From Nitzschia sp. DOCU1 (lineage: Eukaryota > Bacillariophyta > Bacillariophyceae > Bacillariales > Bacillariaceae): 64,000 nucleotides of DNA. Positions 32,344 to 41,681 of this stretch are shown in pieces. Positions within the stretch are counted from its first letter, which is position 1. Each line of letters starts with the position of its first letter. The position numbers were made by a program, and so were the translations under genes. The stretch is from NCBI GenBank assembly GCA_951394045.1, contig OX595989.1:3038001-3102000 (forward strand). Reading direction: 5' to 3'. The notes under the pieces were generated by a model that was not told the DNA's origin, made no database searches, and saw only the letters and a list, made by a program, of their open reading frames with translations.

Positions 32344-33684
32344 CTAGTCTTCAAGTTCAAACCCCGGTACTTCATCTCCATCTTCTTCTTCATATACAGT
32401 GGCCGCATCCCATTGGTTGTTGCGGTCAATATTATGTTGGGGTCGTTGTACCTCGTATTCTTCAATCTTTTGCAACATTTTGTCGCGCCGCTCTTTCCCT
32501 GCCTGTTGGTGGGTAGTATTGGTTCTATTAGTATTTCGTTGAGGCAGTGATTCCAAATACCCCCAGTTGTTGTTGGGGCCTTCAAGTAAAGGTGTGGCAT
32601 TGATTGCCTCGTGATCCCCACTTCGTATATTGTTGTAGTTTAGACCGTCATAGTCGATGATAAAGTTGTGTAGGCGTGCAGCGACTTTACAAATCTGGAT
32701 ATTCTTCTCTAAAGAGAAATCAAGGTTGCGACGGAAGATACGCCACTTTGTCGTAAAAAGACCAAAGGTCATCTCCACTCGTATGCGTAGCTGACTCAGA
32801 TAGTAGTTGAAAGTACGTTTGAGTGGCTCAAATTTTTCAGTGCCGCTGAATGGGATCATCATGGTATCACTCAGTGGGTACGCGTTATCCCCACCCAAGA
32901 AAACGTCACTGGGCAGATTGTTTAGCCAAGTATTCAATCTTTCGCACCGCATGAACGCCCTGGCATCATTGCATTTGCCAGGAGCGACAACACAGAAATA
33001 TAAAAAGCGAAGGTTGGCATCACACACGCATTGAACATTTAGACCATAGCGTTGATAATGGCCACTGTAATAGTCGCCTTGATTGTCCACGTTAGCAGGC
33101 ATTTCCGTACAGCATAGCCACCCATCAATAGCACCCACGAACCCATAAAAGATGTCTCCTGCGGACGAGTGCTCGAGCCACTCATTCATGCATTTAGACA
33201 GTTCCTCGTCTGTTGTAGGGAGCCGGATCTCCAGTTCTGGCGATGCCATGGTGGCATGAAGGAAGAGCTGCACAATTCGCTCTACCGACTTGATACTCAA
33301 TCCATAAATGTCGGCAATCGACTTCGGATATTCTCCGCCAAGAAATCGCAATCCTGAGCCAACGACCAGCTCAGGGTAGATAGGATCATTGCCTCGCGTC
33401 GAGGCTTTTGATTTTATAACATCAATTGTGATATCCCTTGCTAAGAGGATAACAAGCCGGTCAAAACCCTCTTCAGAAACATGGTAGCGAGTTCCAAAGC
33501 CATCTGTATGACGTAGCATTTCTAGATGGTCCTCCCAAGTAATGCGTTTGAACTTATACTTGACGTTGCGTTCGTTCTTTCGTTGTCGAACAAACCACAT
33601 GCGAACTTGTGCGACCTCTTCATCATCTTGGTCCCCCAGTTCACCGTATTTAAGGGAATGGACAATGCCTTTGTTAAATACCAT
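32344..33684 (-). CDS. PIF/Harbinger transposase (DDE_4 nuclease)
   Basis: A 446-residue transposase that cuts and joins the element ends. The helix-turn-helix-like segment FLGGEYPKSIADIYGLSIKS precedes the RNase-H-fold nuclease. The DDE triad is visible as the Asp of GAIDGW, the Asp of LGGDNAYPLSDTMM and the Glu of RIRVEMTFG. The family strings NVQCVCDANLRFLYFCVVAP and HDA-like CNDARAFM lie between, and KVAARLHNFIID closes the domain. The tail is acidic. The ATG at 33684 is chosen; the frame upstream has no ATG start before the stop. No stops or shifts are seen. Confidence 0.93.
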   Translation of the reverse strand: MVFNKGIVHSLKYGELGDQDDEEVAQVRMWFVRQRKNERNVKYKFKRITWEDHLEMLRHTDGFGTRYHVSEEGFDRLVILLARDITIDVIKSKASTRGNDPIYPELVVGSGLRFLGGEYPKSIADIYGLSIKSVERIVQLFLHATMASPELEIRLPTTDEELSKCMNEWLEHSSAGDIFYGFVGAIDGWLCCTEMPANVDNQGDYYSGHYQRYGLNVQCVCDANLRFLYFCVVAPGKCNDARAFMRCERLNTWLNNLPSDVFLGGDNAYPLSDTMMIPFSGTEKFEPLKRTFNYYLSQLRIRVEMTFGLFTTKWRIFRRNLDFSLEKNIQICKVAARLHNFIIDYDGLNYNNIRSGDHEAINATPLLEGPNNNWGYLESLPQRNTNRTNTTHQQAGKERRDKMLQKIEEYEVQRPQHNIDRNNQWDAATVYEEEDGDEVPGFELED

Positions 33685-33942
33685 GGTGGGATAGGAGAGC
33701 AAGAGGGAGAATAGTCTATTTAATAATAGCAATGCAACTCGTCAACTACACCGTCGGCAGTAAGTTTTGGTGAAATGGGCATTTCGGCCGTATCAATCCG
33801 ATTGATCGAATGAGTGTGCGCAGTGTGCGCGCGCTGGGCAGGACAGGTGGTGGCGCGGGCGGTGATATCCAAAAGCGCGCTGGCGTCCTCCAGCACAGCT
33901 GGACGCTGGACGGAAAATCGCGCGCTGGACGGCAAAAACCGC

Positions 33943-33958
33943 CTGTTATCCTGGGCTC
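33943..33958 (-). repeat. Harbinger right terminal inverted repeat
   Basis: Read inward on the minus strand: GAGCCCAGGATAACAG. Followed outward by the TTA duplication. Confidence 0.85.
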
Positions 33959-34211
33959 TTATACGTGCATGAATACAACATATTCTAGCGAGATGAGGCT
34001 TCCAAAGCGCCGGCACGCAAGGCCGCTTACCGTGGATCGCCAGTCCTCACTTTTTGCTCTTTTTTCGCGATCTCGCCAATAGTGGAAGCAGTTTTTGCAC
34101 CTGCTTCTTTTGCAAGTATCGCCATCAAACACAATCTCTCAAAAATCATTCTTTGAAACGACTACCGACTTAAACCTTACCAGTTTCACTTTGTTGGACA
34201 AAATTTCCACC

Positions 34212-35153
34212 ATGGTTGAAACGTTTAGGGCCGCAAACAGCTTTGAGCGATTGGAACGGATCTTAGAACACAAGGTCGTTCTCCCAGCTGCATTCGGGGC
34301 TTGTCTTGCACCCAAATGTGGTAGTGCTTTAGACGAGAGCACTCAAGAAGAAAGACAACGAAGTATTTACGAGGCTGCCCTTCAGAAGATGCGATCCCAG
34401 ATCAAGATGCATGTGGCCGACGAGGTATTTGAGCGACCCGGCGAGGTATATGCCGATGAGGATGATGGAATGCTCTTGAACGAACTCGACCTAACAGAGC
34501 ATCAAGCCAAGTTCTCTAATCGTATGGTGGAACCAGCGATGTTTAATGAACTACAAAGAGCTGTGTCCGAAGAAATTGATGCCGACGACGACACGTCCAC
34601 CATGTACAGTTTCCCCACTATCTTGGACCCAATCGACACTGAAACCTTGGGAGACATCGAAAACAAATGTCCCTCAGGGGCAATGGAGTCCAATCAGCCC
34701 TCTCTCCCACATCTTCCTGGGTCGTACAAGGAGTCGGTCCGAAGCAAGTTCGACTATTATCGCAAACATCATGCGTTTGGAGGTCAAGCGACCTTGCAAC
34801 AGGTCAACAATGCAAATCAGAAGGAAGAACAAGACCCAACCAATTCGAAACAGACCCCCGCTACAAATCCGTTGGAACACCAAGGTGAAGACACTTTGCA
34901 ACAGGATAACAGTGGCAATGCACCGGATCCACAAGGTGCGGTGCCTACAGAAAGCACCTCAATTCCGACTTCTATCAAAACTACTCTGAACCACACGACA
35001 AAGAATCTGAGCCTTTGTATTGAGGAAGTACCAGTCGACGTTATCCAGCCTGCTTTGTCGAGTCCTGCTGTATCACGAAGGAACGAGCTGGCAAGGCAAA
35101 TTCTGAAACGTCGAAATGTTCAAGGTCCGTCCCGGGTTGGTGTCGACCCCTAG
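34212..35153 (+). CDS. hypothetical protein, acidic N-terminal half
   Basis: A 313-residue protein not recognised. The ATG sits in a good context (TTTCCACCATGG). The first 130 residues are probably helical and charged (FERLERILEHKVVLP, RSIYEAALQKMRSQIK), then an acidic stretch (DEDDGMLLNELDL). The short motif PGSYKESVRSKFDYYRKHHAF follows, and the rest is low in complexity (Gln/Asn/Thr-rich) up to a basic end (ELARQILKRRNVQGPSR). No membrane segment. It begins 254 nt after the Harbinger element, so the element may sit in its upstream region. Confidence 0.6.
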   Translation: MVETFRAANSFERLERILEHKVVLPAAFGACLAPKCGSALDESTQEERQRSIYEAALQKMRSQIKMHVADEVFERPGEVYADEDDGMLLNELDLTEHQAKFSNRMVEPAMFNELQRAVSEEIDADDDTSTMYSFPTILDPIDTETLGDIENKCPSGAMESNQPSLPHLPGSYKESVRSKFDYYRKHHAFGGQATLQQVNNANQKEEQDPTNSKQTPATNPLEHQGEDTLQQDNSGNAPDPQGAVPTESTSIPTSIKTTLNHTTKNLSLCIEEVPVDVIQPALSSPAVSRRNELARQILKRRNVQGPSRVGVDP

Positions 35154-35448
35154 TGGCATTATCGAATGTACCCACCCGTGCGTTTACAAAATTCATATAT
35201 CATACCAACTTTTGGCTTCTCTGCTTTATAATTTATAGTCTAAGGACACCATGTTCAACTGTTACCAACAAACGGCGTGTAATCGACGCACCAGACGAAA
35301 AGGTTGGCAACAACATGATTGTATTCATTCTCTCGTAGTTTCTTCGAGAAAATATAGTCTCATGCAATGACATGAACTGCGAGTCCAAAACTTGCTACGC
35401 AGTCGTCGACAAGGAAACCGTTGTTGTGTAATCTGCCAGTTCCAACTT

Positions 35449-36822
35449 TTATCTAAAAATGGTCATCTTCCAGACGATGAAGGAACCAAAAAGAGCTACT
35501 CCTATCGCGACTAGAATTTCTGGAAGGGATCCAAGTCGCCTTCGCAAGGTGATGCTTGACTGCGTCTCCTCGAAAACATTGTGACTCGGGAAGTACAGGT
35601 GTTCCAGGACGAGATCCATGAGCATGCTCTCATTTGCAAGCCGCATGGGGATGCATATGCGGCCTCGATTGTCTTGAGATTTTAAAGATATGTTAGTAGT
35701 TGGGACATTGTAGTGTGTAGAGGAGGTCTTTACAGCAAATGAATGGCCCAGCAGAATCTTGGGGCTCTTGCTCGAAAAATATCCAGTTGGTTGCCCAGGC
35801 GATATCGACGCATTGAAGTAGGTCCACTCCTGAAAAAGCTCTGGTCGAATCGCAGCCCACAGGGCAACTAGATCCCATACAATGAAACCCTCGTCAATCC
35901 ATTTAGAGGCTAAATGATGCTCGGCAGAACGATACCGCCAGTTTACTAGCCACGGCATGATAATCCTCTGAACTTTCAATCTTGTCAAGAGGGAACAAAC
36001 AATGGGGGTCCCAGTTGACAATTTGTCACCACATTTCTCTTGCACGTGTCTCAGATGAAGAGGACCAAAGGCAGCTTGAATGCACGTTTCCACTGGCAGC
36101 GCGATCTTGGGGCAATCCATGTGATTCCATACAATGGCAGCAGCCACCGGGTCAGTACGAATGTTGAGATCGTAGGGCAATCCAGGGGTTAGAGTCCCTC
36201 CCATAGTAACAACGCGTTCCAGACGACTGGCGATTTGTGGCTCGATCAAAAAGGCTGAAGCAAGATTTGTCAGCGGCCCAATGCAAAGAATCGTGATCGT
36301 ATGTTCTTGGGCACCAAGGATGGTCGTTATCAAAAAGTCTGTGGCATCAGACGATGGGATTGTTGCTATGTCAACATTTAGAAGGTCGTCCTGGTATTCA
36401 AAAGAGGTAGCTATAAGTGGCTTGCCTCCGCGATAAATCCCGATTTCCTCCCCAGACACACCCGCACGCCGTCGAATCAATTCCAGAGCGTTTGGAAACG
36501 TGTTGTCGATTGGGGCGTTTCCTCCTGTAATCATAATCCCCAAGAGGTCAATGACACCTTGCCGATGCAAAGAAATGATGTTTAAAAGCGTCAAATCGTC
36601 GTCAACATCCAATCCTGTCAGGATAAAGCCAGCTGGATCACAATCCAGGATGATCTTTGGGACTGAAACTTGAGATCCTGCATCTTGAGCGATGGAATCG
36701 GGCAGGAATACGAAGAGAGAAGCAATCCAACAAACACAGATCAGACTCCATATCTGTGCCATTATAAACGCCGGAGAGCAATTCGAGCATGTTTCTCCAG
36801 TTGTGGTCATCGTCGATCTCAT
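35449..36822 (-). CDS. nucleoside hydrolase (inosine/uridine-preferring type), membrane-anchored
   Basis: Hydrolyses the N-glycosidic bond of nucleosides in purine or pyrimidine salvage. The 457-residue protein has the Ca2+-binding Asp cluster of the family near residue 60 (ILDCDPAGFILTGLDVDDDL), the GIMITGGNAP strand, ITILCIGPLTNLASAF, VVTMGGTL and the final Asp motif in FIVWDLVAL. The usual D-T-D-x-x-x-DD spacing is stretched by four residues between the two Asp groups, which is odd. Residues 20-45 form a signal peptide or anchor (IWSLICVCWIASLFVFLP) and the last 25 are a second hydrophobic helix (ILVAIGVALFGSFIVW). The enzyme part is therefore probably lumenal, extracellular or in an organelle. 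It shares a 283-nt upstream region with the divergent E2 gene. Confidence 0.88.
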   Translation of the reverse strand: MRSTMTTTGETCSNCSPAFIMAQIWSLICVCWIASLFVFLPDSIAQDAGSQVSVPKIILDCDPAGFILTGLDVDDDLTLLNIISLHRQGVIDLLGIMITGGNAPIDNTFPNALELIRRRAGVSGEEIGIYRGGKPLIATSFEYQDDLLNVDIATIPSSDATDFLITTILGAQEHTITILCIGPLTNLASAFLIEPQIASRLERVVTMGGTLTPGLPYDLNIRTDPVAAAIVWNHMDCPKIALPVETCIQAAFGPLHLRHVQEKCGDKLSTGTPIVCSLLTRLKVQRIIMPWLVNWRYRSAEHHLASKWIDEGFIVWDLVALWAAIRPELFQEWTYFNASISPGQPTGYFSSKSPKILLGHSFAVKTSSTHYNVPTTNISLKSQDNRGRICIPMRLANESMLMDLVLEHLYFPSHNVFEETQSSITLRRRLGSLPEILVAIGVALFGSFIVWKMTIFR

Positions 36823-37105
36823 GGGCGCCCCCTTGGTTCATTTTCTTTGTCTTTTTCTGTCGGATGGATCTTCAATGTGGATCGACTGAGTCGTCACGCA
36901 CTTTAGTCACGCAAATCCCATTCCCGGGTTTTTTCGAGAAAGCGCCGATGGCGGATCTCGCGAAAAAAACGTCCGCGTCGGCCGAAAATTGATCCGTGGG
37001 ATGAAACCTCGTGAGAGGGAAAAAAGGAAGACAAAAGGGCTTGATCCCGAAAGACCATAAAGTGACACCCAGCACATTGTTTCTGTCACCCGAAGATTAT
37101 CTATC

Positions 37106-37689
37106 ATGTCCAAGCGTCTCTTCAAGGTGTGTAATGATTGAAAAGAGTAGACTGAGTCAGAGCGAGCAGACGAGCGTCCTCGTTGATTTTGGAGGAATTT
37201 GTATGTCACGACTCGCTCTCTTCAAAACTCACACCCGCCTTCCCCTCTGTTTCTGTCGATCATAAGGAACGAACCATGTTGGCGAAAGAGCCACTTGAGT
37301 TTTGCCCCATCATCAATTTGGTGAATGATGATATCTTCAACTGGGAGTGTCAGATCGTCGGCCCTCCGGATTCCCCCTACCAGGGCGGTTTGTTTGTCAT
37401 CAAGGTTGAATTCCCCGCGCAGTACCCGTTCAAACCACCAAAGCTCAAATTCGCAACCAAAGTTTATCACCCCAGTGTGCAAACAGAATCCGGTGATATC
37501 TGCCAGGATGTCATAGGGCAATGGGGGCCGACTTTGAATGCCAAGCATTGTTTGGAGGTCATTTATAGTATGCTTCAATCGCCGGAATCAGATCATCCAT
37601 TGGAAGAGGCCATCGCGACGCAACTGAGAGAAAAGCCAAAGGAATTTGAAAAGATGGCCAAGAAATATACCAAAGAATATGCTAAATAA
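37106..37689 (+). CDS. ubiquitin-conjugating enzyme E2
   Basis: Carries ubiquitin or a ubiquitin-like protein on its active cysteine and passes it to substrates with an E3. A very short first exon (37106-37126, seven codons MSKRLFK) joins to 37267-37689 across a 140-nt GT-AG intron in phase 0, giving 147 residues. Motifs are PPDSPYQGGLFVIKVEFP, YPFKPPKLKFATKVYHPS (HPN to HPS) and the active-site region SGDICQDVIGQWGPTL with the catalytic Cys. The C-terminal helices FEKMAKKYTKEYAK resemble UBE2L3-type enzymes. Exon 1 was found by matching the expected E2 N-terminal helix. Confidence 0.9.
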
Positions 37690-37774
37690 GCGTTGCAGAG
37701 GACGATCTTTGCGGGCCTCTAGTACCCAGTCACGCCTCTCTGCATAATTATAAATCCAAACTATTGCAAAAGTT

Positions 37775-38371
37775 CTAGAAAACATTATTGGCTTCATCCG
37801 TCAGTTGCCATTCGTCGTCCACGACGACATCGATAATCTCAGGGATTCTTTGCTGCAAATAGTTGGCGACCCGATCCAAGACCGTCGTTCGTTGATGCCA
37901 AAATCTACCCTTTAATCGTACCACGACAGTGGGTCCATCCATTTCTACAAAATCCACTCCACCCGTAATACCAACACCTCGATTCTCTGCTGAGTACCCA
38001 AATAGGGTGCCAATTTCTTGTCGGCATGCGCTCAAGACCCCTAATACAGTCTCTTCGTCCAATTCAAGTTGCGAGCCTGCTGGAACAAAAATCGGTTCAG
38101 CGTCAAATTCAATTTCTGGCGCATCCAACGTTGCACCGACTTGTGCCTTGTATTCTTGTGGATCTTCCTCAGAGGCATATTCTCTGGTGTCGACCGCCAT
38201 GTTTAAGTCCTCGTCATCGTCGAGCACACTGAAATTGGACCAGTCGCTGCTCATCCAGAACGTCGTCGATCGCCGCGTCGAGACTTGTCGCCATCCTTGA
38301 ACAAAGGCAGACGAACGGGTAGTCGTTGCTCCGACGAATCCACATAGGGATAGGCACAATAGATTCTTCAT
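37775..38371 (-). CDS. plastid-targeted NifU-like domain protein lacking the CxxC motif
   Basis: A 198-residue protein. The ATG at 38371 opens a signal peptide (KNLLCLSLCGFVGATT) followed by RSSAFVQGWRQ, a good ASAFAP-type site, and a basic, Ser/Thr-rich transit region, so plastid import is likely. The C-terminal 95 residues follow the NifU/NFU pattern: VLGVLSACRQEIG, GITGGVDFVEMDGPTVVVRL, KGRFWHQRTTVLDRVANYLQ and QRIPEIIDVVV. In NFU scaffold proteins the G-x-C-x-x-C segment binds a Fe-S cluster; here the equivalent reads GRFWHQ with no cysteines. It may be a regulatory or structural relative rather than a cluster scaffold. Family placement by eye. Confidence 0.7.
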   Translation of the reverse strand: MKNLLCLSLCGFVGATTTRSSAFVQGWRQVSTRRSTTFWMSSDWSNFSVLDDDEDLNMAVDTREYASEEDPQEYKAQVGATLDAPEIEFDAEPIFVPAGSQLELDEETVLGVLSACRQEIGTLFGYSAENRGVGITGGVDFVEMDGPTVVVRLKGRFWHQRTTVLDRVANYLQQRIPEIIDVVVDDEWQLTDEANNVF

Positions 38372-39392
38372 GCTTGCGATTGGTGTGTTTGAGAGTGGTT
38401 GGACATAGCACAGCTGCTTTTTATGAACGTCCAATTGCCAAACAGCAGCGGAGCCGCTAGCAAACAAAAAATTGGGCATCGCCCCTCACCTTAGCTCGAA
38501 TGACGTCACTTTTCCTTGCAATCTCCCTCGAGTTTCCCCCTTTTCTGATCAGCACGAGAGGGGGGACTTGCTCGAATGAGTCATTGAAGTCCGGTCGAAT
38601 GAATCCACAGACAGTAGTACTTGTACCAGTACAGCGGGTAATTTCTATGGCATAGTGATGGGGGTGGAACTCAACTATTGCTTTACCGAGCACCACGTTC
38701 GTAATTTCCTAGTGCTTGAACTAAAGTTCTCAGCCGCAAGGAGCACCGAATCAAGGTTTGCTGCAAGAATTGATTGAGCCGAGCAATAGCAGCCACGTTG
38801 TTCTGGAACACGACGAAAAACTCGATGGCGCCCGGAGAGAGCGGACGTTGAGAGAATTGGATCCGCATAGTGGCTTTTTCGACCTACACGTGTGATAACA
38901 TATTCGAGGAGAACCGATACGGACGCCTATGCATGGGAGTAGCGATCAAGAAGAGTGTATGTACGGGTGCTGCGATAATACTGGAGGAAAATGTCCCTGG
39001 GGGTTTCGCCTGGTCTTTACATTATACGCTATTGTTGATATGCGACCCAAGCGACGGCGAACATACGAGAGCAGGGCGGTATATCCATATCTTGGTTGCG
39101 TCGACCGAGGTCAATGCGGTCTAAACGAGCAGGGAGGAGATGAAAAACAGCCAGGTACCCATCATTCCAACAATTTCGACGGCTCTCCTGAAACATCAGT
39201 TGCCAATTAGATCTTTCCGAAGATTTGATTGTACATACATGTAACGCTTTGCTCGACTAGCGCATCTTCCCCGGCCACAGAAGCACACTGCGTCGTCGCA
39301 GCACCCCCCGGGCCAGAGGATTCTACTCTTGTCTCTCGTTGTTGGTTGCCCTCGCCCCTCTGCCCCAGCAAACTTTCCGTACAATATGGAAC
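38372..39392. other. non-coding stretch
   Basis: About 1 kb between the NifU-like gene and a minus-strand membrane-protein gene; no supported gene seen. Confidence 0.45.
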
Positions 39393-40076
39393 CTAGGAAG
39401 CCTGATCTTTGCCGTCTACTCCAAAATTGGAAAGGAACTCTTGAAACTCCAGGTCACCGCCGTCCTGGTTCGCAGAACCTGTCAAAGGACCAGCACCGAT
39501 CGATTCGTGAGCATCCTTCCATATTCGCTTCATCAACGACCACAAACTCCAAATAGAACTCAGGATGGAGAATAGCATGACCCAGAATGCCAAGACGGGA
39601 AGGCAAATGATCAGCAGAAAGGATACAAATCCTACAAGCGAAAGCTCTTGAGTCAAATGCATCCAAGTTCGGCACTTGAGCTTGCCCAGGAGGCCACCCA
39701 CATTCCCACTGGCGGGAGGGGGCGGGGGACGACCAGCACCTTCGTCTTCTGTTTCGCTATCCAGCACTTCCAAATTACGCTGCGACCCCGACTTGAAATC
39801 GGCGTCGACGCTGTAGATCATGATGTGAATCAACTTGGCGGTTCGCAAAAAGGTAGTGAACCAAAGAAAGATCGAGTTGCATGCATCGATGGCTTCCATC
39901 TTTTTCAGATACGTTTCGGGCCCGCACACGCCATGGAACTTATCAATCAAGAGGTAGAGGATGGCGGGATAAATGACATAAAGTCCCAACGAGAGCACCA
40001 AATCGTTCGAGTTTGTGACGTCAATAAAGGTATTGACCAGAAGGATCGAGTACTTGCAAAAGGCAACGACACCCAT
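39393..40076 (-). CDS. multi-pass membrane protein of unknown function
   Basis: A 227-residue protein not recognised. Hydrophobic segments lie near residues 5-20 (FCKYSILLVNTFI), 27-45 (VLSLGLYVIYPAILYLLI), 68-85 (SIFLWFTTFLRTAKLIHI) and 145-185 (LSLVGFVSFLLIICLPVLAF, then a further helix). A Pro-rich loop (GRPPPPPASG) separates the third and fourth. Because the frame starts inside the first helix, a further upstream exon is possible, though I see no clear acceptor site near the ATG. Confidence 0.6.
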   Translation of the reverse strand: MGVVAFCKYSILLVNTFIDVTNSNDLVLSLGLYVIYPAILYLLIDKFHGVCGPETYLKKMEAIDACNSIFLWFTTFLRTAKLIHIMIYSVDADFKSGSQRNLEVLDSETEDEGAGRPPPPPASGNVGGLLGKLKCRTWMHLTQELSLVGFVSFLLIICLPVLAFWVMLFSILSSIWSLWSLMKRIWKDAHESIGAGPLTGSANQDGGDLEFQEFLSNFGVDGKDQAS

Positions 40077-40763
40077 AATTGTATGTCAGGAGTGGCAAAT
40101 GAACGTAAGGTATGAAGTCGGTCAAGAGCGGCGAGAGCAGAGTGTATCGGCGCTGCCAATTGTTTTGTGATTCTTTTAGAGACACCAAGAAGAGATGATG
40201 TGCCATGGCACAAAGAGGTGTGGTGGGAAACACCCACAACGACGAGAACAGGCATTGAAATTGTGACCAGAGAAATCTAAAATGACCCTTCCAGTCGAAG
40301 GGATCGATGTCGTTCGACTCAATCGAATTCTCCTATCAAATCGCTATCGTACGCTAGCCGCCATGATGGCTGTCAGACGTCACGACACTTACCTGGTAAT
40401 TATTTAGGATAGCTGCTCTACTACTAGCGATCTGCACCGACGCCTTGCTACATTATTTGCTCTCAATCGTCAAGCGAATTTGAGGGGCAAATTGGCATTA
40501 TCCTATTGCTTTCTCTTCGGTGTGTGCTGTGGTTGGTCTCGAGGAGGAGGTAGTAGGTCCCCCCAGATTTTGCCACCGACGTCTCCTGGTACGATGGGTC
40601 GGCGGAAAGCTCTGTATATCTATCGGCACTACAATGAGAGTGACAGAGAATACAAGACAGATCTGGCCCTACTAGCTAGAAAACTGGAATGTATATGCAT
40701 TACGAGTAAAGGAATTTAGTTGTAGTGCTCAATCGATGGCGATCAGTCGTTTCTCTTTTCCTC
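40077..40763. other. non-coding stretch
   Basis: Nothing supported; it may hold a missed 5' exon of the membrane protein at 39393-40076. Confidence 0.4.
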
Positions 40764-41681
40764 CTAGCTCTCGAAGAAGACCGAGTGAAACCCAAAGGCT
40801 AAAAAGATGAGTCCACCGCAAAACGCGACCGTCTTTTCCGAGATTCGCGCTGCCAGCATTCGTCCACCCAACACTGCCAGCCCTGTACACATAGTGTGTC
40901 CAATGCATCCTCCCAGCGTCACCCCGAATGGATTCTTGGCTGCACTCAGAGCAATAGTAGCAATTTGCGATCTATCACCCCACTCTGCTAGAAATGTCAA
41001 TGTAAAGGACTGTATGGCCACTTGTGCAAAGCCGTGCTTCATATCGTTGCGACCACCGCCGCCCTTGCGATGATTGCTGTTATTGTTATCATCGTCGTCG
41101 TCATCTCCTGCCTCGATATCTGCTTTCTTGGGATGTAGCAATTCTTCTTCGACTTCTTCCAACTCTTCACTAACTCGATTTGCTTCCATCCCACGTGAAT
41201 CCAATAATAGTTTGACTCCAAAATACAAAAAGAGCATACCCCCCAGAATGTGCGTGTACCGGACGGGAATCAAGGAAGGCAACACCAGTCCCATGATACT
41301 GGACAGGACCGTCATGACATACAAACTCAAAATAGCTCCACAAAATACTGCCGATCGCTCTTGTCGCATACTCAATACAGCCGCAATGAAAAAGGTCTTG
41401 TCGCCAATTTCCGTTGCCAAAATCATGGCCACGCCCGACGTGAAACCCTTCCAAAATCCGCCATGCAGATTTGCGGGGAGCCAGCTTTTCGAAGGAATAG
41501 AGTCCAAAATAAGTGGCCATCCGTTTTGAAATTCTTCCAATGTCAATTGAGAATCATGGTTGCTGTCCAATCGTCCAAACAGATTGCCGACGGAGGCATC
41601 GGTGGCGGTGGCAGTGGACGTCCAAAGACTCGCGCCGATAAGACACCACAATAAAAATCGCCGGGAACAACAAGCTATCAT
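40764..41681 (-). CDS. GDT1: GDT1/TMEM165 (UPF0016) cation transporter with N-terminal EF-hand
   Basis: Family members move Mn2+ or Ca2+ against H+ in the Golgi, thylakoid or plastid envelope. The 305-residue protein holds the two diagnostic E-x-G-D motifs, ATEIGDKTF at about residues 89-97 and LAEWGDRSQ at 231-239, each in a three-helix repeat. The acidic linker between repeats (DIEAGDDDDDDNNN) is lumenal or cytosolic. Residues 1-27 form a signal peptide, and a single EF-hand loop follows (DSNHDSQLTLEE, residues 39-50), which most homologues lack and which suggests Ca2+ sensing. No plastid-type Phe motif is seen after the signal, so Golgi or another endomembrane is favoured. Confidence 0.92.
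   Translation of the reverse strand: MIACCSRRFLLWCLIGASLWTSTATATDASVGNLFGRLDSNHDSQLTLEEFQNGWPLILDSIPSKSWLPANLHGGFWKGFTSGVAMILATEIGDKTFFIAAVLSMRQERSAVFCGAILSLYVMTVLSSIMGLVLPSLIPVRYTHILGGMLFLYFGVKLLLDSRGMEANRVSEELEEVEEELLHPKKADIEAGDDDDDDNNNSNHRKGGGGRNDMKHGFAQVAIQSFTLTFLAEWGDRSQIATIALSAAKNPFGVTLGGCIGHTMCTGLAVLGGRMLAARISEKTVAFCGGLIFLAFGFHSVFFES

Larger units (their letters stand above)
30117..33958. mobile_element. complete PIF/Harbinger DNA transposon, 3.84 kb
   Basis: The left end reads GAGGCCAGGATAACAG inward from 30117. The right end reads GAGCCCAGGATAACAG inward from 33958. Both are flanked by TTA (30114-30116 and 33959-33961), the 3-bp target duplication expected for PIF/Harbinger. Inside each end are several copies of CGTCCAGC in both orientations (30145-30260 and 33880-33945), probably transposase-binding sites. 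It carries two convergent genes, a DDE transposase and an accessory DNA-binding-type protein, the standard pair of an autonomous element. Both frames are intact, so it could be active. Confidence 0.9.

Noticed and set aside
33959..34211. The 39 extra codons before the ATG at 34212
   Set aside because: That extension has no ATG start; 34212 has a good start context.
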